In this document: positions 41,193 through 50,934 of the stretch, piece by piece | How positions within the stretch are numbered: the first letter of the stretch is position 1 | How the letters are laid out: every line of letters begins with the position of its first letter | Assembly: GCA_963737015.1 (NCBI GenBank) | Contig: CAVTQZ010000001.1 | Coordinates: 62,001 to 126,000, forward strand | DNA: 64,000 bases | Direction: 5' to 3' | Origin: CAVTQZ01 sp963737015 | Lineage (GTDB): Bacteria; Actinomycetota; Acidimicrobiia; Acidimicrobiales; UBA8190 | Notes under the pieces: generated by a model | Seen by the model: only the letters and a program-made list of their open reading frames with translations | What the model was told of the DNA's origin: nothing | The model's database searches: none | Position numbers and translations under genes: made by a program

Positions 41193-42218
41193 TTGAGCGT
41201 GTACGAGCAATCCGGGACATGGAGCGGACCGGCGGTCCTCGTCGAGGGAGTGCACAAGTCTTTCGGCGAGGTGCAAGCGCTGTGCGGCATCGATCTCGTG
41301 GTCGAGCGAGGCAAGGTCCTCGGGCTCCTCGGGCCGAACGGCGCCGGCAAGACGACCGCCGTGAAGATCCTCACGACGCTGCTCCTTCCCGATCAGGGAC
41401 GCGCCGTCGTCGAGGGGCGCGACGTGGTCAGGTCCCCGGCTGCGGTCCGCGAGATCATCGGGCTCGCGGGACAGTCCACCGCCATTCAGGAAGAGCTGAC
41501 CGGGCGCCAGAACCTCGAGATCATGGGTCGGCTGTACCACCTCGACCCCGCTACCCGGAAGGAGCGTGCCGAAGAGCTCCTCGAGCGTTTCGACCTCGTC
41601 GACGCCGCCGACAGGCCGACGAAGGGCTACTCCGGGGGAATGCAGCGACGGCTCGACCTCGCGCTGAGCCTGGTTGCGTTGCCCGCTGTGCTCTTCCTCG
41701 ACGAGCCGACCACCGGGCTCGACCCGCGCAGCCGGCTCGGCATGTGGGACGTCATGCGGGAGCTCGTCTCGGGCGGTACGACTCTGCTTCTCACGACCCA
41801 GTACCTCGAAGAGGCCGACGAGCTGGCGGACGAGATAGTGGTCATCGATCACGGGAAGGTGATCGCGGCGGGTACGGCTCAGGACCTGAAGAACCGAATC
41901 GGCGGTGACGTCGTCGAGTTCGAGGTCGTCGAGCGTGGCCGGCTGGGCGAGGCTGCGGAAGCGGTGAGCGCGTTGTCCGACAGCGAACCGACCGTGGACT
42001 CCGACTCGGCACGCGTGAGCATCCGAGTCGGACAGGGTGGGTCGGACGCACTCGTGGAAACGGTCAGGCGTCTAGATGCGCTCGGGATCCGCAGCGAAGG
42101 GCTCGGAATACGCAGACCGTCGCTCGACGACGTGTTCCTCGCCCTCACCGGGCACGGCACGGAGGAGGCCCTGAACGGCACTGCCCAGGGTGGTCGCCGA
42201 AGCGGCCGCCGGCAATGA
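41193..42218 (+). CDS. DrrA-type ABC transporter ATPase
   Basis: A 341-residue ATPase of the daunorubicin-resistance (DrrA) class. Walker A GLLGPNGAGKTTAVKIL, Q-loop GLAGQSTAIQEELTGRQNL, signature GYSGGMQRRLDLA, Walker B VLFLDEPTTGLDPRSR, and TTQYLEEADELAD as H-loop region with Gln in place of His in the usual LTTHYLEEA position. The C-terminal extension (about 235-341) ends in RRPSLDDVFLALTGHGTEE, typical of DrrA. It pairs with the permease at 42304 for export of a lipid or hydrophobic compound. TTG 41193 has GGAGAAAGG upstream. Its stop overlaps a 30-codon frame that bridges to the permease. Confidence 0.93.
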   Translation: MSVYEQSGTWSGPAVLVEGVHKSFGEVQALCGIDLVVERGKVLGLLGPNGAGKTTAVKILTTLLLPDQGRAVVEGRDVVRSPAAVREIIGLAGQSTAIQEELTGRQNLEIMGRLYHLDPATRKERAEELLERFDLVDAADRPTKGYSGGMQRRLDLALSLVALPAVLFLDEPTTGLDPRSRLGMWDVMRELVSGGTTLLLTTQYLEEADELADEIVVIDHGKVIAAGTAQDLKNRIGGDVVEFEVVERGRLGEAAEAVSALSDSEPTVDSDSARVSIRVGQGGSDALVETVRRLDALGIRSEGLGIRRPSLDDVFLALTGHGTEEALNGTAQGGRRSGRRQ

Positions 42219-42307
42219 ACCGGCACCAGAACGCTCGCAACGAACCGGCACCTGAACCGACACCTGAAACGGCCCTGAACGAACGGAAGACCTGGAGCCT
42301 CCGATGA
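42215..42307 (+). CDS. Small bridging frame between ABC ATPase and permease genes
   Basis: A 30-codon frame, MNRHQNARNEPAP and onward, rich in Pro, Glu and Asn. It starts in an ATGA overlap with the ATPase stop and ends in an ATGA overlap with the permease start. It could carry ribosomes across the gap between the two transporter genes by stop-start coupling, or be chance. The DNA holds short GAACCGGCACC-like repeats. No homology known. Confidence 0.3.
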   Translation: MNRHQNARNEPAPEPTPETALNERKTWSLR

Positions 42308-43130
42308 GCACGACAACGATCGATTCTCTCGCTCCCCTCGACATACCACGGCCGCCCGTGGCGCAGAGGCTGCAGCTCGGCTTCGAGGACACCGTGACGC
42401 TGACCCGGCGCGAGTTGATCATCTGGTTCCGCAACCCGGCATTCGTGTTCTTCACGATCATCCAGCCGGTGATGTTCGTACTGCTCTTCCGGTACGTGTT
42501 CGGAGGAGCGATCCCGGTGAAGGTTCCCGGTGGCTACGTCAACTTCCTGATGCCCGGGATCATCGCGCAGTCGGCGGCGTTCGCTTCCTTCGGCACCGCG
42601 ATCGCATTGGCGCGTCAGTTGCAGCGGGGTGTGATCGACCGCTTCCGGGCGATGCCAATGGCGCGTTCAGCGGTACTCCTCGGAAGGCTCTCGGCGGACA
42701 CCCTCCGCTTGTCCTCACGGTGGTGGTGATCCTCGCCGTGGGTTACGCGGTGGGCTTCCGCTTCCAGAACGGTGTCGTGCCGGCGGTGCTGATGCTCGTC
42801 CTCGGCGTCGTCTTCGGCGTCGTCATCTGCACGATCAGCGCGTACGTCGGTTTGGCGCTCAAGGACGAGGAATCGGTCGGATCCTTCGGGCTCGTCTGGT
42901 TGTTCCCGCTGACTTTCGTGAGCGCAGCCTTCGTCCCGGTGCCGTCCATGCCGGGCTGGCTGCAGGCATTCGCCAAGAACCAGCCGGTGACGATCGTGAT
43001 CGACGAGATGCGCTCGCTCGCCCTCGGTGGACCTCTCGGCCTCCACGCCTGGCAGAGCGCGGCATGGCTGGCGGGGATCGCCGCTGTGTTCGTGCCCCTT
43101 GCGGTACGTGCCTACCGCAAGGCCACCTAG
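42304..43130 (+). pseudogene. DrrB-type ABC-2 permease, one-base frame break
   Basis: The partner permease of the DrrA-like ATPase. The N-terminal half (TLTRRELIIWFRNPAFVFFT, FVLLFRYVFGGAIPV, MPGIIAQSAAFASFGTAIAL) is read in one frame to about 42708. The C-terminal half continues in another (VVVILAVGYAVGFRFQNGVV, FPLTFVSAAFVPVPSMPGWL, NQPVTIVIDEMRSLALGGP) and ends at 43130. One missing C in CTCCGCTTGTC would explain the break. Six membrane helices of the ABC-2 fold are recognisable across both parts. The last 4 bases overlap the stop of the convergent WS/DGAT gene. Confidence 0.8.
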
Positions 43131-44623
43131 ACGACCTTCCTCCGCGACTGGGACTTGCTGTGGCAGGCGGCGACCGCCTTCGTCAGCTCCCGCATCGCAT
43201 CAGGGATGTTCTGTGAAAGCGCGTCGACGTCGCGCACCGCGTTCGGGGATGTCTGCAGCCCGAACGCGATGTGGTCCTTGTAGGACATCGCCGTTACATT
43301 GAGCGCTGCGCCATCCACTACCGGCCCGAACGGGTGATAGGCGACCATCTCCGCGCCTCCGCAGTAGAGCGCAACCGGGGCGCCGGGAAAGCTCGAGACG
43401 ACCACGCTGAACGGTGGCCAACGCGTCACGAATCCCGAGGCCCTGGCGAAACGTGCCGCGGGGGAGAGCAACGCCGGCACTGACAGCTCCGCCATCTCCG
43501 AGAAGAAGTCGGGACCGACAAGTCTGTCCTGTGCCTTGGCACTTCGGGCGCTCTCGCTCACCGTCATGAGGCGTACGACCGGGTCGGCGACGTCGGTGGC
43601 AAGCGACACGAGGGTTCCCGAAAGACGATTGGTGTGGTCCCCTGGGTCCCGACCCCCGTTTTCGTCGGGACGAACGGATATCGGCATGAACCCGACGAGG
43701 GACGCTTCGGGAAGCTCGTCTCTCTCCTCCAGGTACTCGCGAATTGCCGATCCGGTGAGCATCATGATCACGTCGTTCACGGTTGCTCCTGTCGCGGTGC
43801 GCACCCGCTGCACGTCGTCGAGTTCGACCCTGGCCATTCCGACCGCCCTGCGGTTGCCTACCTTGGTCGTGAGCGCGGTGTGAGGCCCCCGGAACGGAGA
43901 AGGTGGAGCGATCGTGTCCCGCTCGCGGTTTCGACTCCGGATGCGGATGCTGGTCATGGTCAGCTTTCCGAGCAACCTGAGCGCCAGGAAGGTTCTCTCC
44001 ACCGTGCTCTTGCCGACCTCCCATGCGAGGGAACGCCCACTGGGGTCACCGTCCCCTTCACCTTCTGTTTCCCCTTCGGTGCTCGCTCGGGGAGCTTCCC
44101 CGTCCCTCGTACCGGCGCCGGCCTGCGCGCCGGGGAGCAGCGGCTCCAGGTCCATGAGGTGCGCGGTGACCTCGGCTCCTGCGATGCCGTCGACGAGTGA
44201 GTGGTGGATCTTCGCCACCCCCGCGACGAGGCCGCCCTCGAGTCCCTCGACCACGTGGATCTCCCACAGGGGGCGCGATCGGTCGAGCGGGCGGCTCAAG
44301 AAGTCGGCTATGTAAGCGGTGAGCTCACGCTCACCGCCCGGCGAGGGCAACGCGCCGCGCTTTATGTGGTGGGCCAGGTCGACCTTCGTATCTTCGAGCC
44401 AGCGCGGATGGTCCAATCCGGTTGGCACTCCTACGAGCCTGCGGCGGAACTGCGGCAGTTGGTCGAGGCGCGACTCGACGACACGAACGAACGCTTCGTG
44501 TGGCGGGGGCGCGCCCTCTGGTGCGGTGGACGGGTCGAGGACCGCGACCGCACCGACGTGGAACAGATTCGTGTCGGACTCCAACGACAGGAACATGGAA
44601 TCGAGACCGGAAAGTCGTCGCAT
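43127..44623 (-). CDS. Wax ester synthase/diacylglycerol acyltransferase
   Basis: WS/DGAT enzymes make triacylglycerol or wax esters for storage from acyl-CoA and diacylglycerol or alcohol. 498 residues. The catalytic HHSLVDG lies at 140-146. Other family landmarks are MRRLSGLDSMFLSLES at the start, PLWEIHVVEGLEGG, ATVNDVIMMLTGSAIREYL, VGFMPISVRP and SSFPGAPVALYCGGAEM. ATG 44623 is used since GGGAG lies 7 bases upstream; the open frame beyond has no homology. It is a single gene, with GH3 upstream on the same strand. A hairpin-forming inverted repeat lies about 160 bases upstream. Confidence 0.93.
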   Translation of the reverse strand: MRRLSGLDSMFLSLESDTNLFHVGAVAVLDPSTAPEGAPPPHEAFVRVVESRLDQLPQFRRRLVGVPTGLDHPRWLEDTKVDLAHHIKRGALPSPGGERELTAYIADFLSRPLDRSRPLWEIHVVEGLEGGLVAGVAKIHHSLVDGIAGAEVTAHLMDLEPLLPGAQAGAGTRDGEAPRASTEGETEGEGDGDPSGRSLAWEVGKSTVERTFLALRLLGKLTMTSIRIRSRNRERDTIAPPSPFRGPHTALTTKVGNRRAVGMARVELDDVQRVRTATGATVNDVIMMLTGSAIREYLEERDELPEASLVGFMPISVRPDENGGRDPGDHTNRLSGTLVSLATDVADPVVRLMTVSESARSAKAQDRLVGPDFFSEMAELSVPALLSPAARFARASGFVTRWPPFSVVVSSFPGAPVALYCGGAEMVAYHPFGPVVDGAALNVTAMSYKDHIAFGLQTSPNAVRDVDALSQNIPDAMRELTKAVAACHSKSQSRRKVV

Positions 44624-44782
44624 GAAAAGAACTCCCAACAGGGAAGTGGAAGGACCCGTACCGAGCGAAGACCTGGCTCGTTCATCGAGATCCGCTGGCT
44701 TGGCCTTAGCGGACAGACCTACCCATCGTGCCACAGAGTCATGCGCGTCAGGTCAGGTCGGTGTTCCGCAACAAACTTCGTT

Positions 44783-44818
44783 CTGGTTCGAACGGTTTCA
44801 GGCTGTTCGAAAACCAGA
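44783..44818. repeat. Inverted repeat upstream of the WS/DGAT gene
   Basis: CTGGTTCGAAC (44783-44793) and GTTCGAAAACCAG (44806-44818) form an 11-bp stem with a 2-base bulge; TTCGAAC and GTTCGAA are perfect inverted 7-mers 11 bases apart. It stands between GH3 (ends 44901) and WS/DGAT (starts 44623). An AT-rich stretch (44870-44890) follows. It may be a dimeric-regulator site or a GH3 terminator, but no T-run follows. Confidence 0.45.
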
Positions 44819-44900
44819 TGAACCGATGAATTGTGCGCGCATGTGACGGCTGGTGTGAATAGGACATCCAAAAAATATTCTTTGAAAACGTGTTACGAAA

Positions 44901-47213
44901 TCAGCACGAGCCTCCTGCGCGGCCGACCCTGGCCGTGAGAGGCAGGTTCACAGAGGAGTCGCCGGCGCGCAGTGTGTAGCAGCCGGGAGCGGTGACCCAG
45001 GTTCGCCGCGAGGTGCTCCAGTACGAAAAGTCCCTGTTGGAGACAGTGATCGTCACGGACTTCGCCTGTCCCGGCGCAAGATCGACCTTCTCGTAACCCG
45101 CGAGCGCCTGCGGCGGCTCACCTGTGGACGCCGGGTCCGACACATAGACCTGCGGCACATCCGACCCGGTCCGCCCGCCGGTGTTCTTCACCGTGAGATG
45201 GACCTCGACCCCGGAGGCGTTCCTGGTGACAGACATGTTCGAGACCTTGAAGGTCGTGTACGAGAGCCCGAATCCGAAGGGGAACAGAGGAGTGATCCCC
45301 TGCGCGTCGTACCACCGGTATCCGACGAGGAGCCCCTCCGAGTAGACGGCGGTCCCGTTCACGCCCGGGTACTGCTGCGGTGTCTGTGTCGGAATCTGAG
45401 ACAGCGACGCGGGAAACGTGATGGGCAGCTTCCCGGAAGGATCGACGTCGCCGAAGAGGATGGCGGCCGCCGCGTTACCGTCCTGCTCACCCGGGTACCA
45501 GGCTTCCACGCACCGACGACACCTGGCCGAGCCACGGCATCACCGACGGCCCACCTGTGTTCAGCACGACGACCGTGCGGGGGTTCGCGGCGGCGACAGC
45601 CGCGATGAGCTGATCGGCGTTCGACGGGGTCGTCACGCAGGTGAGATCGCAAGCTCCTTCGTCGTAGTCGAGGTTCGTCCTGTCGGTTCCCTCGGACTCG
45701 ACGTATCCCGCGTAGACGACGGCCACGTCGGCCGTCTTGGCGAGAGCCGCCGCGGCCTGGAGGTTCGTCCCGTCGTCGTAGACCACAGCGTCGCCGGACT
45801 GCGCTGCACGTTGTGTGATCGCGGCGAGGGGCGTGACGACGTCGGGCTGGTTCACGTGGACGCTCCCACCTGCCTGGGTGTACAGGGCGGCGGCCGCGCC
45901 TGCGCCCTGTCCTATCGAGCGCGATGCGCTTGCCCGATCCGGCGAACGGCAGAACACCACCATCGTTCTTCAGAAGCACGGTTCCCGCCTCAGCGGCTCT
46001 GAGCGCGACCTGCTCATTGGCGGTCGTGTCGACGTCGGCGGACCAAGCTGCCGGTTCCGAGGCAGACCGGATGGTCGAAGAGCCCCACGGCGAACATGCT
46101 TCGGAGGATGCGCTCGACCATGTCGTCGAGCACGCTCATCGGGACCTGGCCTTTCTCGACGGCAGTCGTGAGCGGCCCGTTGTAGTAGTCCTCGGAGCCT
46201 GGGTTGTTCGGGATCACGGTCGAGAGTGCGTCCGGCGTCTGGACGACGTCCATCTCCATGTCGAGGCCGGCGAGCGCGGACTGCACCGTCGAGTGGGTCG
46301 CTCCCCAGTCCGACATCACGAAGCCGGGGAATCCGTATTGCCCGTCCAGGTCAGTCGAGAGGATCGCCGGGTTCTGACAGCTGTATGCGCCGTTCACCTG
46401 GTTGTACGCGCACATCACAGCGCCCGCGTGCGACTGGTTCACAGCCGTGTCGAACGGAGCCTGATAGATCTCGTGCTCGGTGCGGTCGTCGATCTTCTCG
46501 TCGATCGTCTCGCGGTTGGTCTCCTGATTGTTGGCGTCGTAGTGCTTCACCGTCGCGATCACGTGTTGCGACTGGATTCCGTCGACGAACGCCGCAGCCG
46601 TCTGACCCACGAGGTACGGGTCCTCGCCGAACGCTTCGCTCGTGCGACCGTTCAACGGGACACGGGCGATGTTCACGTCGGGTCCGAGGACCACGTTGAT
46701 CCCCTTCTGGTGCGCTTCCGAACCGAGGGAGGCGCCCAGCTGCTGCTCGATCGCCGGGTCCCAGCTGGCGGCTTGCGAGATTCCGGCGGGGTAGGAAGTC
46801 ACCCCGACCTGCTCGTCGGCGAGACCGGTCCCCGCGTCGTTCAGCATCAGAGCCGGGACACACAACGAGGGGATCGGAGGCGTGTAGCCAGCGGCTCCGT
46901 AGAAGACTCCGTCCGCGACGTACTGGTGGACCATCTGGATCTTCTGGGCGAGGGTCATCGCGCCGACCAGCTCCTGTGCGCGGGTGTCCGGCGACTGTTC
47001 CGGATTCATCCAGGGCCCGCACGACGCGGAGGTGCTCGAAGCAGCCGCACGCGCCGGCGCCTGTTGAGCGAGGACCGCCCCGGGAACCGAGGCGGTAGCG
47101 CCGAACATGGCGAACGCCGCAATCACCTTGTGCCTGGGCCGACGCCCGAGAGTCGTGCGAGCAGAATCGTGCCCGGCACCCGGGGTCCGGGTCGCGCGGG
47201 AAGTGCGGGACAT
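44901..47213 (-). pseudogene. Secreted GH3 beta-glucosidase-like protein, three frame breaks
   Basis: A family 3 glycoside hydrolase with signal peptide (KVIAAFAMFGATASVPGAVL). The N-terminal barrel (MTLAQKIQMVHQYVADGVFY, LNDAGTGLADEQVGVTSYPA, NIARVPLNGRTSEAFGEDPY, VIATVKHYDANNQETNR) includes the nucleophile Asp in GFVMSDWGATHSTV. Near 46067 the frame shifts and continues ALRAAEAGTVLLKNDGGVLP. It shifts again near 45917 (IGQGAGAAAALYTQAGGSVH) and near 45513 (VEAWYPGEQDGNAAAAILFG), and ends with the fibronectin-like domain (GFGLSYTTFKVSNMSV) at 44901. All three breaks look like single extra bases. As written it is not functional; errors in sequence are possible. ATG 47213. Confidence 0.85.
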
Positions 47214-47308
47214 TCGAGGGCTCCTTCTCGGCTACAGGGTTTCGGTGCTCCCCCGATCTCGGTAACACATGGGAGCTTCCTGTCTGGCGAGAAGGGCCAG
47301 CTCCCCCC

Positions 47309-49601
47309 TCAGGTCGCGCCGGCGAGGACGTTGCTCACGTGTATGCCGTCACCCGGCACCGAGCCCTCGTAGGTGGCGTCTCCGAAGGTGAAGATTCCTC
47401 CGTCTGTCCCGAAGAGCCAGTATCCGGCACCGTCTGCGGTTGCGAAGATGCCTCTCACGTTCGAGACGTGGATGCCGTCTCCCGGCACCGAGCCGTGGTA
47501 GGTGGCGTCACCGAAGGTGAAGACGCCTCCGTCTGTGCCTGTCATCCAGTAGCCCGCTCCGTCTGAGGTTGGGGCTAGACCCACGACGTTGTTCACGTGG
47601 ATTCCGTCTCCGGGCACCGAGCCGTGGTAGGTGGCGTCACCGAAGGTGAAGACACCTCCGTCTGATCCCACGATCCAGTAGCCGCCACCGTCGGGGGTCG
47701 GAAGGATCCCGATGATGTTGCCCACGTGGATGCCGAGTCCCGGGACCGAGCCGTGGTAGAGCGGCGTCACCGAAGGTGAAGACACCTCCGTCCGTCCCGA
47801 CCATGTAGTAGCCGCCGCCGTCTGCTGTCGAGGCTATGCCTCTCACGTTGTTTATGTGGATTCCGTCTCCCGGGACAGAGCCGTGGTAGGTGGCGTCACC
47901 GAAGGTGAAGACCCCGCCGTCTGAGCCCGCGAGCCAGTAGCCGCCCGAGTCGTGGGTAGGTGCCATGCCGACAACGTTGTTCACGTGTATCCCGTCTCCC
48001 GGCACAGAGCCGTGGTAGGAGACGTTTCCGAAGCTGAAGATGCCTCCGTCAGAGCCCGCGAGCCAGTACCCCTGGGACGCGGTGGTACCTGTCCCGCACG
48101 GCACAGATGCGCTCGCGGTGTTCGAGGGTCCGGAGGGCCCGATGCTGTTCGTGGCCGTGACGTAATAGGAGTACGCCACGCCGCAGGAGACGTTGGTGTC
48201 CGTGTAGCTCGGATCCGAAGGCGAGGCAGTCTGTGCAGATCTCGCGTTTGCGGTTCTCGAGCTGGAGCCCGATCCCGAGGGACAGACCGTGGCTATGAGC
48301 GTCGCCGCAGTGCCCTGCGTGTAGCGGTAGACGTCGTAGCAATTCGCTCCGGAAGAGGAGTTCCAGTTGACGACGATCGTGTTGCCCTGGTTGGTGGCCG
48401 TGAGGCCAGTCGGCGAGTTCGGCGGGGGCGCTACACCGGCCAGTTGGGTGACCCAGGTATCGTTCAGAACCGGCCCCCCCGGGGTTTGTCCACCCTGCCC
48501 GCCGAAGAGCACGAGCTGGTCAGTACTCGGATCGTAAACGAGCCGGGAAGTGGAGCGTTCTGGAGGGCCGGATGGACACGGATTGACGCTGCCGTTGCCA
48601 CAGCCTGGGTCGGTGCTGTCGTCCACCTGCGTCCATGTCGTGCCGTTCCAGGTCCACGTGTCGTTGAAGTTCGTGTAGTAGTTGTAACCGAGGCCGCCGA
48701 AAAGAACGAACTGGCCCGATGCCGGGTCGAAGTCCATGCCTGCTCCATTGCGAACCGATGGGCTCGACGGGCAGGGATTGGCATTGCTGTTTCCGCAGCC
48801 TGGGTCGGCGCTGTCGTTCACTTGAGTCCAAGTCGTGCCGTTCCAGGACCACGTGGCGTTCCCCTCGTAGTCCTCACCGGCGAAGAGAAGCAATTGATGA
48901 TTTGCTGCGTCGTAAACCAAATCGGGTGCGACACTGAACGGTGGACTGGTGGCGGGGGAGAGCTCCGTCCAGGTCGTGCCGTCCCAGCTCCAGGTCTGAT
49001 CATTGCCGTTGAGTCCCGAGAAGTAGATGAACTGCTGGCTCGCCTGGTCGTACGCCATGACGAATCCCGAGTCTCCGGCCGGGGGCGTCGCGGGGAAGAG
49101 CTCCGTCCAGGTCGTGCCGTTCCAGGTCCACGTGTCGTTGAGGTATCCGGCGTTTCCATTTCCACCGAACAGGATCAGCTGTTGGGTTGCAGGGTCGTAG
49201 GCCATGTAGGAGGCGGCTCGGGGCGGCGGGCTGGAAGTGCAGGTCGTCGTGCATCCGGGGTCGGTGCTGTCGTCCACCTGCGTCCATGTCGTGCCGTTCC
49301 AGGTCCACGTGTCGTTCAAATTGTCGCCAGAGGCATCGAGGCCACCGAAGAGGACTAACTGCTTTGTCGCCGGGTCGTAGGCCATCGCATAAGCGGCACG
49401 CGGTGGAGGACTCGAAGGACATGCGTCTGTGCAACCGTTCGCAGAGCCGTTCATCTGGGTCCACGACACAGACGGGGCGGCGAGCGCACGCCCGGGGGCA
49501 AGCGCCACCGTCGTGAGTGCGACGAGGGGGAGGAGGCCAGCGGGAAGAGCTCGGGCGAGGACTCTGGGCACGAATCCCGCTGAACAAAGCGATCGCCTCA
49601 T
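47309..49601 (-). pseudogene. Secreted Kelch-like protein with fibronectin III and 43-residue repeats, one frame break
   Basis: A secreted protein of about 760 residues. ATG 49601 is preceded by GGGAGGTCCGAC, a strong Shine-Dalgarno site, and followed by a signal peptide (ALPAGLLPLVALTTVALAPG). Six Kelch-like blades follow (about 45-400), each with a motif like LVLFGGLDASGDNLNDTWTW then NGTTWTQVDDS, several with inserted Cys-pair loops (DPGCTTTCTSSPPPRAA). After a fibronectin III domain come the same six 43-residue repeats as in the protein encoded at 32969. One extra G near 47762 (GAGCGGCGTC versus GAGCGCGTC in the other copy) breaks the frame in repeat 3. The final part is intact to the stop at 47309. 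Confidence 0.85.
47311..48437 (-). repeat. Long inverted repeat, right copy (about 1.1 kb)
   Basis: Near-identical, opposite-orientation counterpart of 34160-35285, covering the fibronectin III domain and the six 43-residue repeats. Protein differences seen: DVYRYTQGTAA versus DLYRYTQGTVA, GIASTADGG versus GIAPTADGG, GIHVGNII versus GIHVSNII, plus the frame-breaking base near 47762. Confidence 0.85.
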
Positions 49602-49677
49602 GTCGGACCTCCCTCGCCGTGACCCCATCGTTATAGCTGTCCACGCCTACTTTTGGAGGGATTTCCAGTGGGTCCTG

Positions 49678-50505
49678 CTAGCCGCCTTCCAGCGCCTCTT
49701 CGACCGGCGGTGCGGGTTCGATGATCTGGGGACCGTCGTTCCTGGGGCTGTTCACCGCTCGGTCGATCGGATACTTGACGAGGGTGCCTCCCTGCGCCGG
49801 AGCCAAGAACTTGGACAGGAACTCTGGGTCCTGCTGGAGGGGGTCGAGCCAGGCGTCGAAGTCCGAGCGCTCGATGATGACGGGCATGCGGTCGTGCACT
49901 TCCCTCATGTCCGGACCGGCGCTCGTCGTGATGATCGTGCAGGTTCGGAGCAGCGTCTCGGGGTCCGGTTCCTTCGATCGCGACTTGTCCCACCACGTCT
50001 CGTACAGGCCCGCGAACGTGATGGGGTCCCCGTCGGAACGGCGGAAATAGAAGGGCACCTTCTTCTTCGGGTCGGCGGGATTCGCACGCCACTCGAAAAA
50101 GCCGTCCACGACAATTAGACAGCGGCTTTGGCGGAATGGCACCCGGTAGGCCGAGCTCTTGGTGAGGGTTTCGGCCTTTGCATTGATCATCTTGTAGCCC
50201 CCTGCCTTCGGGTCCTTTGCCCAGTGAGGCAGGAGGCCCCAGCGATAAATGTCGAGACGCCGTCTCAGTTCTCCCGAGGAGGGCGGTTGACGCTCGTCGC
50301 CATCCGGTTTCGCCTTCTCCTCGTTTGGCTCTGCATCCTCTCGCTTCTTCGGCTCGCCTTTGTCTTCGACGATTACGGGCACGCCTCTGGCAGGTGGCAC
50401 GTTCCAACTCGGACGTCCCTCCGGGTCCACCCCGGCCGCAAGGGCCGTCTCGAGCAGGCGGGCGAGTTCCGACGGGGGCGTATGTATATCGACTCTTCCG
50501 CACAT
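49678..50505 (-). CDS. SRAP-domain protein (YedK/HMCES family)
   Basis: SRAP proteins bind abasic sites in single-stranded DNA through a covalent thiazolidine link at Cys2, protecting them from error-prone processing. 275 residues. The N-terminus is MCGRVDIH with Cys2 exposed after Met removal. SWNVPPARGVPVI, RWGLLPHWAKDP, MINAKAETLTKSSAYRVPFR, CLIVVDGFFEWRA with the catalytic Glu, and REVHDRMPVII with the catalytic His complete the signature. A charged insertion (about 48-80, EPKKREDAEPNEEKAKPDGD) is unusual. ATG 50505. It stands alone, with Tad genes diverging from it. Confidence 0.94.
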   Translation of the reverse strand: MCGRVDIHTPPSELARLLETALAAGVDPEGRPSWNVPPARGVPVIVEDKGEPKKREDAEPNEEKAKPDGDERQPPSSGELRRRLDIYRWGLLPHWAKDPKAGGYKMINAKAETLTKSSAYRVPFRQSRCLIVVDGFFEWRANPADPKKKVPFYFRRSDGDPITFAGLYETWWDKSRSKEPDPETLLRTCTIITTSAGPDMREVHDRMPVIIERSDFDAWLDPLQQDPEFLSKFLAPAQGGTLVKYPIDRAVNSPRNDGPQIIEPAPPVEEALEGG

Positions 50506-50934
50506 GGCCTTGCCAGCCTAAAAGGTGATTGGACGCGCCAAGCTTGTTTCGGTCAACCGATGCGTGCCAATGCTGGCTCGTCGTCAAGGGGGGTCGTCGG
50601 TCAGCTTTCCAGCAAGGTCGCCGGCAAGGTGGCCGACACATTCTGCCCCGTGCTCCCCTTCACAGCATTCGGTGGCTCGAGCCACCGGACCCGGATACGA
50701 ACGCGCGGCTCTGCAACGCCACGCCTTTACAACCGATCTCGCATTGCGAGTCGCCGTTCGCGTCCGGACAGCGCCTCCGCCGGCGGCCACGAGCGCCGCA
50801 GTACCAACAGGTCTTTCGGTTTCGCATTGATCGGTCACGTCGCGCGCGGGTGGTCCGAAGTTGGGCCTTCACGTGCTCACGGTTGGTCGATAGTTGCTCG
50901 ACGGCCGCCGACCGGAAATCTACCGTTCGCCCCA
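50506..50934. other. Intergenic region without a convincing gene
   Basis: 429 bases between the divergent SRAP gene and the first lipoprotein gene. Long open frames cross it on both strands but show only basic, low-complexity translation without domains. It should hold the promoters for both directions; no clear -35/-10 pair was identified. Confidence 0.6.

Noticed and set aside
44779..44800. TGGTTCGAAC as a tRNA T-arm
   Set aside because: No acceptor stem, anticodon arm or CCA-like end around it; it is explained by the inverted repeat.
50128..50934. N-terminal extension of the first Tad-locus lipoprotein (open to 50128)
   Set aside because: The extension overlaps SRAP in antisense, is Arg-rich without domains, and would bury the signal peptide.
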